The notes beneath the pieces were generated by a model. It had not been told where the DNA came from, did not search any database, and saw only the letters and a list, made by a program, of their open reading frames with translations. 32,795 nt of DNA, from positions 1 through 32,795 of the forward strand of contig JAAUTE010000009.1 of NCBI GenBank assembly GCA_012031815.1, given 5' to 3'. Origin of the DNA: Chloroflexaceae bacterium (lineage in GTDB: Bacteria; Cyanobacteriota; Cyanobacteriia; Cyanobacteriales; JAAUTE01). Shown here piece after piece: positions 1-8,386 of the stretch (positions are counted from its first letter, which is position 1; every line of letters starts with the position of its first letter). The translations under genes and the position numbers were made by a program.

Positions 1-1
1 T

Positions 2-94
2 GCCTTGCTGGGATGGCTGGCCTTTGGGGTATTTCAACGACCGGGTTTGAGGGTGTTGTTTTTTGTGTGCTTAGCCTTTTGTTGGTTTAGTTAA
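2..94 (+). CDS. C-terminal fragment of a membrane protein
   Basis: An open frame enters from the left edge and ends with TAA at 92-94. The roughly 30 residues left are very hydrophobic (ALLGWLAFGVF, then VLFFVCLAFCWF) with one short polar break, which fits the last membrane segment or hairpin of an integral membrane protein. Nothing in this tail identifies a family. The frame was chosen because it gives a coherent hydrophobic segment; the neighbouring frame 1 also stops nearby and is less convincing. The next 166 bases up to the HIT gene hold no gene that I can support. Confidence 0.4.
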   Translation, partial: ALLGWLAFGVFQRPGLRVLFFVCLAFCWFS

Positions 95-236
95 CGTGAT
101 TTTGCCAGCGCGGGCCATTGTTTGGGGGCTGAAACATCCGGATCGGGTGTTTTACTATCCTTTTGGCAAAAAATTATTTTGATAGCCCCAGGTAACTCCT
201 GCCCGTTCAGTTCAGGGCAACGGGGTAATATCTTAA

Positions 237-602
<366 letters not shown>

Positions 603-693
603 GGGCGAGCTGTCCCTAAAACGATGGGTTAACTGAAATTTTGGGAATTCTGAACTTAGAGTTCTCTATAAGGCCGAAGAAGGAATTTTTGCC

Positions 694-1208
694 GTGAAGC
701 TGCTATTGATTGCTATGGTTGCAACGCTCTTACCTTTGCCAGTAGCGGCCCAGGAAAGTGCAGGCTGTTTTCTGGTGGACGAAAACGGGCGACAAATTAG
801 CCTCGGTTCCCTCTGCCCTAGTTCTGGCCAACCCACTGCCGTACCGGGACTGTTTCAAGCGAAAATTAAACACCGCCGTGGGGGAACACCTGTAGTAGAT
901 GTGACCTTCAACGGACAGGTCTTTGAGATGTTGGTGGATACAGGGGCGACGGCCACGGTAATTACGCCGAAAATGGCAGAACAGCTCAAAATTAAGCCAG
1001 AAGGTATCTTTCTCGCCAACACTCCCAGCGATCGCAATGTGCCCTTCCAAGCCGGTCGGGTAGCGTCCGTGGCCTTGGGCGGACTGAAGGCGCAAAATCT
1101 TCGGGTGGCGATCGCGCCTGCCCTGGATATTGGCCTGCTGGGGCAAAACTTTTTTGGTCAGTACGATGTAACCATCAAGGAAGGGTGATCGAATTTCGTC
1201 AGCGCTAA
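694..1208 (+). CDS. secreted retropepsin-like aspartic protease (clan AA), frameshifted near the 3' end
   Basis: The protein begins with a signal peptide (MKLLLIAMVATLLPLPVAAQ) and carries a single retropepsin-type active site, LVDTGATATVI (Asp82-Thr-Gly), plus the conserved C-terminal LLGQNFFGQYDVTIKEG. This matches the single-domain clan AA proteases of bacteria, which are thought to act as dimers outside the cytoplasm. The start is a GTG at 694 with AAGGAA upstream. As read, the frame stops at 1186-1188. Adding one G to the GGG at 1183-1185 restores the family-like tail VIEFRQR and a TAA at 1206-1208, so I extend the gene to there. That stop overlaps the stop of metF on the other strand. 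The substrate is unknown. Confidence 0.8.
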
Positions 1209-2107
1209 CCGCTATTTTGGACAGCCAGGGGTGCAATTCCGGCAAGATCCAGGATTTGGGGGATTAAATCTTCCCGCTTGACCGCCATGAGGTGAACGCC
1301 GTGACAGAGCTGCTGAGCTTGTTTGACCTGCTCGGCGGCAATTTTAATGCCTTCCTGGAGGGGGTCGGCGGCCTCGGCCAGTCGTTGGACAATCGCTTCG
1401 GGAATCTGGACGCCCGGCACATTGCGATTGATAAATTGGGCATTTTGGCAGATTTAAGCAGAAAAATCCCGGCTAAAATCGGCTTATTGGCTTCTAGGCC
1501 CATTTGCTGCATGAATTTATCGAGACGCTCAAAATCCGTAATCAGTTGACTTTGAAAAAACTGGGCTCCCGCCGCTAATTTCCCTTCGAAACGCCGCTGC
1601 AATCCCGACCAACTTTGGCATTGGGGATCGACCGCCGCCCCTGCAAACAAGTCCGTGGACTCATCCGTCAAAGGTTTTTGGTTAAAATCCCAGCCGTTGT
1701 TCAGATTACCAATCAATTTCAGCAATCGCACCGATTCTAGATCAAAAACAGCTTTCGCGTCGGGATGATCTCCAGCTTTGAGCGGGTCACCCGTCAGGGC
1801 CAAGACCGTGCGAATCCCCAGGGCGTGGGCCCCCATTAAGTCCGCTTGCAAAGCCAAACAGTTGCGATCGCGGCAGGCGAGCTGGCAGATGGGTTCGATG
1901 CCGTGGTGGAGCAAAATCGTGGCGGCGGCCAGGGAAGACATCCGCAGCACAGCCCGACTGCCATCGGTGACATTAACCCCATGAACCCCAGCCCCGGAGG
2001 TGGGCCGCCGCAGCCAGCATCCGGGCGGGATTGCCGCCTTTGGGCGGGGTAACTTCAGCCGTGATCAGAAATTCCTTGGCCTGGGCGGCGCGGCGAAAGC
2101 GATCCAT
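1205..2107 (-). CDS. metF: methylenetetrahydrofolate reductase (MetF family), two frameshifts
   Basis: Three consecutive pieces on the minus strand together give an MTHFR of about 300 residues, the normal bacterial length. The enzyme reduces 5,10-methylene-THF to 5-methyl-THF for methionine synthesis. Visible family features are the N-terminal ITAEVTPPKGG, then VNVTDGSRAVLRMS, the nucleotide-binding region LALTGDP, a central QSQLITDFERLDKFM, and QFINRNVPGVQIPE followed by GIKIAAEQV. The frame breaks at about 1984-1996, between HLRG and VHGVNVTDG, and at the GGG of 1438-1440. The start is the ATG at 2107. It lies 85 bases downstream of trpS on the same strand, so the two may be co-transcribed. 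The symbol is by family; cofactor preference cannot be read here. Confidence 0.85.
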
Positions 2108-2192
2108 CGTTCAGGTGTCCGTAAATTGCAGAGATCGGCGGCAGCAGTGGGTGCTCCTGACAGCTTTGGGGGATTAACGGGCAAAAGACCGG

Positions 2193-3203
2193 CTAAAGGG
2201 GCGGTAAATAGCCTAGGGCGTCTTTGACTCGTGTCAGAGTTGCACCAGCCACCACGGCTGCTTTTTCCTGGCCCTGGCGCAGTACGGTATTGAGGTAATC
2301 CCGACTGTCCATCAACTCGCGATATTTCGCCTGGATGGGTTCCAAGGCCGCGATCGCCACGGCGGCTAGCAGCGGTTTAAACTGGCCCCAGCCCATATCG
2401 GCGCACTCCGCTGCCACGGTGGTCTTGTCCTTCCCCGACAGCAGGCGGTAGAGGGTGAGCAAATTGTGACACTCCGGGCGATCGCGATCGTCGAAGGTGA
2501 GTCCCCGAATCGGGTCAGTTTTGCAGCGTTTGAGCTTTTTTATAATGTCATCTGGCGAATCCAGAAGATTAATGCGGCTCTGCTCCAAGGGGTCAGACTT
2601 GGACATCTTGCGGGTGCCGTCGGTCAAACTCATCACCCGCGCCCCTTCGCTGCGAATCAAGGGGTCTGGGATTTTTAACACCGGAGCTTCTGGGCCAGCA
2701 AATTGGTCATTGACCCTGGCGGCGATGTCCCGCGTTAACTCTAGATGTTGCTTTTGATCTTCGCCCACAGGCACCAAATCGGCATCGTAGAGCAGAATAT
2801 CCGCCGCCATGAGTACCGGGTAATCCAGTAGGCCAACGCTGACATTTTCTCCCTGTTTCAGCGCTTTTTCCTTAAACTGAATCATCCGCTCCAGCCAATT
2901 GAGGGGCGTCACGCAGTTGAGCAGCCAGGCCAGCTCGCTGTGGGCGCTCACGTGAGACTGGATAAAAATCGTCGAATACTGTAAATCGATGCCGCAAGCC
3001 AGGTAAAGTGCCGCGATCGCATAGGTATCCTGGGCGAGGGTAGCAGGTCTGTGGGGAACCGTGATGGCATGGAGGTCAACCACACAGAAAAAATTGTCAT
3101 AGTGCTGCTGAATTTCGACCCAGTTGCGAATGGCCCCTAAATAATTGCCTAAATGAAGGTTTCCCGTGGGTTGAACCCCAGAAAGAACGCGCTGCTTGCC
3201 CAT
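2193..3203 (-). CDS. trpS: tryptophanyl-tRNA synthetase
   Basis: This intact 336-residue frame is the usual length for bacterial class I TrpRS, which charges tRNA-Trp in the cytoplasm. The HIGH-type motif is GNLHLGNY (residues 14-21) following LSGVQPT, and the KMSKS loop is intact at residues 199-203 in GTRKMSKSDP. Other conserved blocks are YPVLMAADILLYDADLVPVG and EDQKQHLELTRDIA. The start ATG at 3203 gives MGKQRVLSGVQPTGNLHLG, matching the family N terminus. psbN lies 123 bases upstream and metF 85 bases downstream, all on the minus strand. Confidence 0.97.
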   Translation of the reverse strand: MGKQRVLSGVQPTGNLHLGNYLGAIRNWVEIQQHYDNFFCVVDLHAITVPHRPATLAQDTYAIAALYLACGIDLQYSTIFIQSHVSAHSELAWLLNCVTPLNWLERMIQFKEKALKQGENVSVGLLDYPVLMAADILLYDADLVPVGEDQKQHLELTRDIAARVNDQFAGPEAPVLKIPDPLIRSEGARVMSLTDGTRKMSKSDPLEQSRINLLDSPDDIIKKLKRCKTDPIRGLTFDDRDRPECHNLLTLYRLLSGKDKTTVAAECADMGWGQFKPLLAAVAIAALEPIQAKYRELMDSRDYLNTVLRQGQEKAAVVAGATLTRVKDALGYLPPL

Positions 3204-3326
3204 GCTGTGAAACTGCTGCTAATAGAAAACAACCGGAAGCGGCTGGAAATACCTGTCCACAAGTGGCAGCAGCAAACCCAAATCAGGTTAGCTCCTGCCA
3301 GCTCAGCCCGGAAATATCCCAGCGGC

Positions 3327-3458
3327 TTAGTCCTCGTGGTCTTCAAAGGGATCGCTCAACGCTACCGAGGGCGGACCAAAGGACATATAGACAGCAAAGC
3401 CGGCGATCGCCACCACCGTGACGCCAATGGCGATGATAAGAACTGTTGCGGGTTCCAT
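3327..3458 (-). CDS. psbN: PsbN, photosystem II assembly factor
   Basis: This 43-residue protein reads MEPATVLIIAIGVTVVAIAG followed by FAVYMSFGPPSVALSDPFEDHED. It has one N-terminal transmembrane helix (about residues 5-26) and the highly conserved C-terminal SFGPPS and LSDPFEDHED. PsbN is a thylakoid protein now regarded as an assembly and repair factor of photosystem II rather than a subunit. It is transcribed divergently from psbH, the arrangement conserved in cyanobacteria and plastids. The frame is intact and the length is exactly that of the family. Confidence 0.96.
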   Translation of the reverse strand: MEPATVLIIAIGVTVVAIAGFAVYMSFGPPSVALSDPFEDHED

Positions 3459-3490
3459 AGGTGAATTTTAATTTATGAGGCTTCTCCATT

Positions 3491-3496
3491 TATAAT
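3491..3496 (+). promoter_or_regulatory. candidate -10 box for psbH in the psbN/psbH divergent spacer
   Basis: A perfect TATAAT lies 48 bases before the psbH start codon, in the 85-base spacer between psbN and psbH. No convincing -35 hexamer sits at the expected distance, which is common for cyanobacterial photosystem promoters. An AGAAAG ribosome-binding sequence follows just before the ATG. The start site is an inference. Confidence 0.45.
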
Positions 3497-3543
3497 ATTG
3501 CAAAACGTTACAAAAAACGATTCAGCAATTCTTAGAAAGACCT

Positions 3544-3747
3544 ATGGCACAGCGCACTTCCCTGGGAGAAATCCTCAAACCCCTCAACTCTGAATATGGC
3601 AAAGTCGTTCCTGGTTGGGGAACCACGCCGCTGATGGCAGTATTTATGCTGCTATTCTTCGTTTTCCTGCTAATTATTTTGCAAATCTACAATTCTTCCC
3701 TGCTCCTCGACAGCTTTGATGTGAATTGGAAGAGTCTGGGCCAATAG
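3544..3747 (+). CDS. psbH: PsbH, photosystem II 10-kDa protein
   Basis: The 67-residue product is a full-length cyanobacterial PsbH: an N-terminal stromal part ([20 protein letters not shown]), the conserved [11 protein letters not shown], one membrane helix (about residues 29-50, [20 protein letters not shown]) and the luminal tail ending VNWKSLGQ. It is a core-associated subunit of photosystem II in the thylakoid, near CP47, and matters for assembly and acceptor-side function. It is divergent from psbN, is followed by a strong terminator, and then by tatA. Confidence 0.97.
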   Translation: MAQRTSLGEILKPLNSEYGKVVPGWGTTPLMAVFMLLFFVFLLIILQIYNSSLLLDSFDVNWKSLGQ

Positions 3748-3777
3748 TCCCAACAGCTTTCATTTTTGATGGTTGCT

Positions 3778-3800
3778 TCCCGGCCTGTCCGGGATTTTTT
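3778..3800 (+). terminator. intrinsic terminator after psbH
   Basis: The stem is TCCCGG (3778-3783) paired with CCGGGA (3789-3794) around the loop CCTGT, followed by six T residues (3795-3800). It sits 30 bases after the psbH stop and separates psbH from tatA, which therefore probably has its own promoter; TACAAT at 3812-3817 is a possible -10. Confidence 0.85.
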
Positions 3801-3845
3801 GTCTAACATAATACAATTAGTCAACCGTTGCCGGGGAAAAAGATT

Positions 3846-4124
3846 ATGAATATTTTTGGGATTGGCTTGCCGGAGATGGTGCTGATTCTGGTGGTGGCGC
3901 TGCTGATCTTCGGCCCGAAAAAGCTTCCCGAAATTGGCCGCAGTTTGGGGAAGGCAATTCGCGGTTTTCAGGAGGCTTCGCGGGAGTTTCAGTCCGAGTT
4001 TGAGCGCGAGGCCCAACAGCTTGAAGAATCGGTACAGATGCAGGCAGAACTGGAAACTCCCAAAATCGCCCGCGATGTCAAGGACGATACCTCTCAGGCG
4101 GGAGAAACTGTGGAAAACCTGTGA
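3846..4124 (+). CDS. tatA: TatA/E family twin-arginine translocase subunit
   Basis: This 92-residue protein has the TatA layout: a short membrane helix (MNIFGIGLPEMVLILVVALL), the conserved hinge IFGPKKLPEIGRSLG, an amphipathic helix (KAIRGFQEASREFQSEF) and an acidic tail. It forms the pore-type component that moves folded proteins across the thylakoid or plasma membrane. I start at ATG 3846; a TTG at 3828 in frame would add six residues before the conserved start. Position after psbH is a recurrent cyanobacterial arrangement. The last codons overlap the first TGTGGAAAA box (4109-4117). TatA and TatB types cannot be fully separated by eye. Confidence 0.93.
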   Translation: MNIFGIGLPEMVLILVVALLIFGPKKLPEIGRSLGKAIRGFQEASREFQSEFEREAQQLEESVQMQAELETPKIARDVKDDTSQAGETVENL

Positions 4125-4198
4125 CTCCAGTCCGATAGTTCTTGGGAAGAAGTTCTGCCAAGGCTAGATGGAGTCAGGGTTCTGGGAAATCATTCCCT

Positions 4199-4249
4199 TG
4201 TGGAAAACCTGGGGAAATCTGTGGAAAACTAGGACTCCTTTGTGGAAAA
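4199..4249 (-). repeat. cluster of DnaA-box-like TTTTCCACA sites spaced by 21 bp
   Basis: Three perfect copies of TGTGGAAAA, whose complement is TTTTCCACA, start at 4199, 4220 and 4241, exactly 21 bp apart. A fourth perfect copy is at 4109-4117 in the end of tatA. Degenerate copies are TGGGGAAAT at 4210 and TGCAGAAAA at 4253. TTTTCCACA is the DnaA-box form I recall for Synechococcus. Elsewhere I noticed only one exact copy, inside a gene at 9998-10006. Uniform orientation and helical phasing suggest protein binding, but there is no dnaA or dnaN here and no obvious AT-rich unwinding element. Confidence 0.5.
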
Positions 4250-4269
4250 GATTGCAGAAAACTTGATAC

Positions 4270-4914
4270 ATGTCGTCGCTACCGCGCGATCGCCGAAACC
4301 AGGGAGGCCACGGCCCACCTTTGCCAGTCTGACCCGATTTTAGGGCGCGCGATCGCGGAAATGGGGTCATTGCGCCTGACCTATGAGCCAACGGCTGGGG
4401 AGCTGTTTGAAGAGTTAACCAAAGCGATGATTTACCAGCAGATCTCAGGACGGCGGCGGCGGCCATTTACCAGCGATTACAGGCGTTCTATGGAGAATCG
4501 GGGCCGACGGCGGGGGCCTTGCTGGCGACCCCGACAGAAACCCTGCGCAGCCTGGGGATTTCCCGGACTAAAGCCCTATATTTACGGGATTTAGCGGAAA
4601 AAGTGGTGCAGGAGTTTCCCACGCTGGGGGAGCTGGCCGCGCTGGAAGATGAAGCCATTATCAAACAGTTAACCCAAATCAAAGGGGTGGGTTGCTGGAC
4701 AGCGCAGATTCTGTTGATTTTTCGCCTGGGCCGCCCCGACGTTTTGCCCGTGGAAGACCTGGGTATTCGCAAAGCCCTACAAAAACATTACCAACTCACC
4801 GACCTGCCCGATCGCCAAACCGTGGCCCGCATCGGCGCAGCCTGGCAGCCCTATCGCAGCCTGGCTTGCCTCTATTTATGGCAGAGTCTTTCCCCTACTG
4901 CCACTGAGCGATGA
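4270..4914 (+). CDS. DNA-3-methyladenine glycosylase II family (AlkA, HhH-GPD), frameshifted
   Basis: Two frames combine into a glycosylase of about 210 residues. The first holds LCQSDPILGRAIAEMG and FEELTKAMIYQQIS; the second holds TLRSLGISRTKALYLRDLA and the helix-hairpin-helix with catalytic loop, IKGVGCWTAQILLIFRLG then PVEDLGIRKAL, where the Asp of VEDLG is the likely catalytic residue. It excises alkylated bases in base-excision repair. One base is missing near the CGG repeats at 4449-4460. The start is uncertain: ATG 4270 is in a different frame from the conserved N-terminal part, so either a second indel lies near 4295-4305 or translation starts at a non-ATG codon upstream. Confidence 0.8.
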
Positions 4915-4984
4915 AAGCGCCGCTAGAGGACTCAGCCAGCAGGTTTTCAGTCAGACGGGCAGCCGGGGATTGGGCTGGTTGCCG

Positions 4985-5472
4985 TTAATTTTCCACCTCA
5001 GTCATTTCAATGACCCGCTCTTGGGCATCTTTGACCAAAAAATTCAGGGGTTTTTCCCGACGAACTTTGTAGCGCAAGCGCCGAGACTGCACTGCTAATA
5101 AAATGGACTCCAGACAATCGCGGTCAAAACAAACGTGCCGCTGCCGATTTTTACTGCCCAAACTCGCCCCGCCAATCACATGAAGTTGGGTATTTTTTTG
5201 AGCTGATACCATAATCCATCTCTGGTTGAAACCGCTGTTGTTGGCACGGCGGCTCCCGTCGATAGGTACAGCGGATCGATAGCACCGGCTCCCAGGGTTT
5301 GTTCATAATTGTAGTAATAGCTCAGCGGCACATCGGCAATCCCCAATTCCAGCAGCCCTTCATAAAACTGCTTGGCGATCGCCAAATCCGAAACCATAAT
5401 CGTATAAACTTTGGGAGCACTGGTCAAAAATAGCCACATAGCTCCGCCATAGGCCACCAGAAGCATAATCAT
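4985..5472 (-). CDS. glyoxalase/bleomycin-resistance fold protein, frameshifted at an A7 run
   Basis: The N-terminal piece (KVYTIMVSDLAIAKQFYEGL, then YYYNYEQTLGAGAIDPLYLS) and the C-terminal piece (NTQLHVIGGASLG, HVCFDRDCLE, then PLNFLVKDAQERVIEMTEV) form a vicinal-oxygen-chelate fold of about 160 residues. The join falls at seven A residues on the coding strand (5193-5199); eight would give WYQLKKNTQLH without a break. I chose the ATG at 5472, preceded by AGGG. The frame is open upstream to 5604, and ATGs at 5466 or 5565 are alternatives. I do not see a clear set of metal ligands and cannot name a substrate. Confidence 0.6.
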
Positions 5473-5649
5473 AATGCCCTGGGTCGAGAATAAGCTATCA
5501 ATAGGCAAGATTGCTCCCAGAAAGCAAGGTAAGTGCCCAAATAAAACTTTATCGGCGAGCAACATAGGTTTAATCGCTGTAGCGAGTAACAATATTAACG
5601 ACAAATTTTACCGCCAAGGTTTAGCGCCATCGGCTAGTCTATTGTAACA

Positions 5650-6267
5650 ATGGCCCCTAGCACCCCTAACCCCGTGCCTGATTTTCCCGAAGCTGGTCAC
5701 CCCTTAGTGCGATCGCTGGAACATTTGAGCGATAGCGAGCTACTGGCACTGATGCAGCATCATCCCGACCAGGGGCGCTATTTCACCGCAATCTTCTGCC
5801 GTTACGGTGGGACGCTCTACCACTTAGTTGCTAACCTCGTCGCGCCTTCCCAAATCGATGGGCTGTTTTTGTGGCTGTGGGAGTCGATTTTTGCCGAGCT
5901 GCCCCAACTGACCCTACAACCAGCAACCGAATCGCCCCTCAGTTCCCTCCAAAATTGGCTGATCTACACCACCGCCCTCACCGCCAGCCAAAAGGAAATA
6001 ACCGACTCCTTACTGCCCGCCAATTTAGCGATCGCCTCGCCGCCCCTGCGCTGCTATCTTCAACGGGGGCTAAACCAACTGTCCCCCCTGCTGCGCTTAA
6101 CTGTGGTGATGGGAGACTACTTCAACTGGAGCGATAAACGCATTTGCGCCTATTTGCAGAGTGAGGGCGAAGTGGTTACCGAGGCAGAGATTGCCCTCTA
6201 TCGCCACCAGGGGTATGAACAGCTAGAAGCCACCTTACCCCCAGACATTCAGGATATCTATTGGTAG
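5650..6267 (+). CDS. sigma-70-like protein (divergent, cyanobacterial)
   Basis: The intact 205-residue product contains LSDSELLALMQHHPDQGRYF followed by TAIFCRYGGTLYHLV, which resembles region 2 of ECF-type sigma factors (a D/E-L-hydrophobic start and an F..Y...L core). It later has a region-4-like stretch, LNQLSPLLRLTVVMGDYFNW followed by SDKRICAYLQ. Between them lies a tryptophan-rich helix (LFLWLWESIFAEL). I recall similar proteins annotated as sigma-70-family in filamentous cyanobacteria. The recognition helices are not typical, so promoter recognition is doubtful; it may be an adaptor or a degenerate sigma. It is divergent from the glyoxalase gene. Confidence 0.5.
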   Translation: MAPSTPNPVPDFPEAGHPLVRSLEHLSDSELLALMQHHPDQGRYFTAIFCRYGGTLYHLVANLVAPSQIDGLFLWLWESIFAELPQLTLQPATESPLSSLQNWLIYTTALTASQKEITDSLLPANLAIASPPLRCYLQRGLNQLSPLLRLTVVMGDYFNWSDKRICAYLQSEGEVVTEAEIALYRHQGYEQLEATLPPDIQDIYW

Positions 6268-6449
6268 GCAAGGGCCACACCCCCTTGAGCCCGGCCGGCC
6301 CACCCCGGAACGAAACCCCCGTTTGACTTTAACGGTTAGGCGACAATGGTTTATGGAAGCGCTGCCCTTAGCCACGTCAATTTCGGCCCATCAAATTGGC
6401 TAGCAGGAGCCTGTTTATTGACGCTTATAAAATCTTTTTTGGCGCTGAT

Positions 6450-7861
6450 ATGTCCCAGTATCTTCATGGTTCTACGCCTTTATCAGCTTCTTCGGTAGCT
6501 CCTGTAGAAATCGAACCGGTGGCAGAGGATTCTCTCATTAGCACCCAATTTTTTTGCCCCTCCCCTAAACCATCAAAGCAGGAAATTCGCAACAGCTTCA
6601 AAGCTTCCACCCTGGATGGGATTTTGTCGGCTTTTTTGCCAATGTCACGACTGAAGTGCTTCTCAGTAATTTTCTACTGAATTTAGGGGCAAGTAGTTTT
6701 GAGATTGGCCTGTTGAGCGCTTTCTCCCTGGTCGCAAACCTATTGCAACCGATGGGCGCTTATTGGGCAGAACGGGCGACGAGTCGGCGCTGGTATGGGT
6801 TTTGGATCTACTTTCCGGCGCGATCGCTGTGGCTATTGGTGATTTTAGGAATTATCGGGTTTTACGCTGGTTTGACAGACAGGACTCAACTGATTCGATG
6901 GACGCTCTTAATTGTGGCTTTCAGCTATGCCTTGGGCGCTTTGGGGTCAGCCTCCTGGATGAGTTGGATGACCTTTCTGATTCCTCGTCGGCTGCGGGGT
7001 GTTTATTTTGGTTTTCGCAACAGTGGGGCCAGTTTCACCGGGTTAATCAGCGTACCGCTCCTGGGTCAGTTGATTTCTCGCTGGCCGGGGGGTTCCCTGG
7101 AAGGCTATGCGATCGCCTTAGCGATGGGAACGACGGCGGGACTGCTGGGGATTGCTTCTCAGGGGTTGATGGTGGATGTCAATCCTCAACTGGGGAGTCA
7201 CCTAGCAATAAATGAGGAAAAGATCGGCCGGGGCTGGCGACAAGATCCTAATTTTTTGAGGTTTCTTCTGTTCTATGGGCTGTGGCTGTTTGCCATTAAT
7301 TTTAGCGCTCCCTTTTTTAATGTTTATCTTCTGCAAACCCTGGGGTTAGATATAGAATGGGTGACGGTTTATAACAGTTTGAGCGCTGGGGCTAATTTAT
7401 TAATGTTGGTAACCTGGGGCAAGCTGGCCGATCGCGTTGGCAATCTGCCGATTATTGCAGGGGCGGGAGTGATGGTGGCGATGGTTCCTTTGCTGTGGCT
7501 GACAACCAGCGATCGCCATATTTTTCGGTGGTTAGGATTTCCGCTGCTGTATCTGCTGCTGGGCACTGTCGGTTCGGGGGTGGATACTCTGCAATGCCAA
7601 TTTACAAATGGAGCTGGCCCCTCGGCAACAATCCTCCCATTATTTTGCGATCGCGCAGCGTTGGGAGGCGTGGGAGGGGTTTTGGGAGCAATGGCAGGGG
7701 GTCTATTTCTTGAGCTGGGGTTGGGGGGGTTTTCGGCGTTGTTTCTGATTTCAACGGGGCTGCGATTCCTGGCTTTAGTGCCGCTGCTGTTGGTTCGGGA
7801 TCATCGGAGCGTCTCCCTATGGCAGCGGTTGTTTCCCCAAGCCCCTGTCCTCAAAACCTAA
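6450..7861 (+). CDS. major facilitator superfamily transporter, three frameshifts
   Basis: The reconstructed protein has about 470 residues: a soluble N-terminal part of about 50 residues, then about twelve hydrophobic segments from LLSNFLLNLGASSFEIGLLS to FSALFLISTGLRFLALVPLL. A cytoplasmic-loop motif (GKLADRVGNLP) precedes a mid-protein helix. The frame breaks at the T4 run of 6622-6625, where one more T yields GIFVGFFANVTTEVLLSNFL. It breaks again at the G5 run near 7577-7581 and at about 7656-7662; these last two compensate, and the corrected stretch reads NLQMELAPRQQSSHYFAIAQ before ALGGVGG. The start at ATG 6450 (MSQYLHG) is a guess. The substrate is unknown. Confidence 0.8.
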
Positions 7862-7885
7862 ATTGGCGATCGCTAAATGCGAGGA

Positions 7886-8098
7886 TTACGGGGAGCGGTC
7901 TGGAAGTTGTCTGGCGAGGAATTGCTCTAGTTGGAGAAAATCAGCGTCGTTGAGTCCGCCACGGTGTCGAATAATGCCGGGTTCTGCCCGCAGGCGATCC
8001 ATGTAAATGCGTAAAGCCTCGTCATCTTCGCGGTGGGTGAGGACATAAGCTCTCAAATCTTGGCGGCTCATTTGCTGAAAGTTAGGTTTATCAGCCAT
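7886..8098 (-). CDS. DUF6887 family small protein
   Basis: The 70-residue product starts MADKPNFQQMSRQDLRAYVL followed by THREDDEALRIYMDRL, the recognisable core of the cyanobacterial DUF6887 family, with a longer C-terminal tail than I expect. No enzymatic motif is visible; it looks like a small helical cytoplasmic protein. I prefer the second of two adjacent ATGs (8098 rather than 8101) because GGGAG then sits seven bases upstream. The start lies inside the last codons of the upstream DUF6888 gene, so the two are probably translationally coupled. The function of the family is unknown to me. Confidence 0.7.
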   Translation of the reverse strand: MADKPNFQQMSRQDLRAYVLTHREDDEALRIYMDRLRAEPGIIRHRGGLNDADFLQLEQFLARQLPDRSP

Positions 8099-8270
8099 CA
8101 TCAAACTCCCAAAGTCCATTGCTAAAAATGATAATTCCTAGGGTTTCGCCTGCTATGATATAAACCTCCTGGCGTTTTTCATCATAACGAAATAAACGAA
8201 TGTCGGTATAAAAGTTAGATAATGTTTGACAAACTCTTAAGCAAGCAAACATTTGTTCAACGGTTGGCAT
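8091..8270 (-). CDS. DUF6888 family small protein
   Basis: The 59-residue product MPTVEQMFACLRVCQTLSNF followed by YTDIRLFRYDEKRQEVYIIA has the DUF6888 pattern: a short helix with LSNFYxDI, then strands LFRYD and EVYIIAGE, and a final IIIFSNGLWEF. The frame is open further upstream (to 8330), but the residues there look unlike the family, so I start at ATG 8270. It overlaps the DUF6887 start by eight bases. Pairing of the two families is recurrent in cyanobacteria as I recall. The pair has the size and overlap of a toxin-antitoxin module, but nothing in the sequence proves that. Confidence 0.7.
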   Translation of the reverse strand: MPTVEQMFACLRVCQTLSNFYTDIRLFRYDEKRQEVYIIAGETLGIIIFSNGLWEFDDG

Positions 8271-8386
8271 CGTTTTTATTAGCTCAGCTTCATGGATCAC
8301 TAAATTATCAGTTTTTGGGATTGTCCCCACATTTCAGGGGCATCGTCCCTAAAGCGTTTTTCCCCAAGTGGCGATCGCTACTCCGT

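Noticed and set aside
4142-4270. The DnaA-box cluster as the N-terminal coding part of alkA (CGK heptads)
   Set aside because: The frame is open, but the translated CGKPGEICGKLGLLCGK bears no relation to AlkA-type N termini; the conserved sequence starts later.
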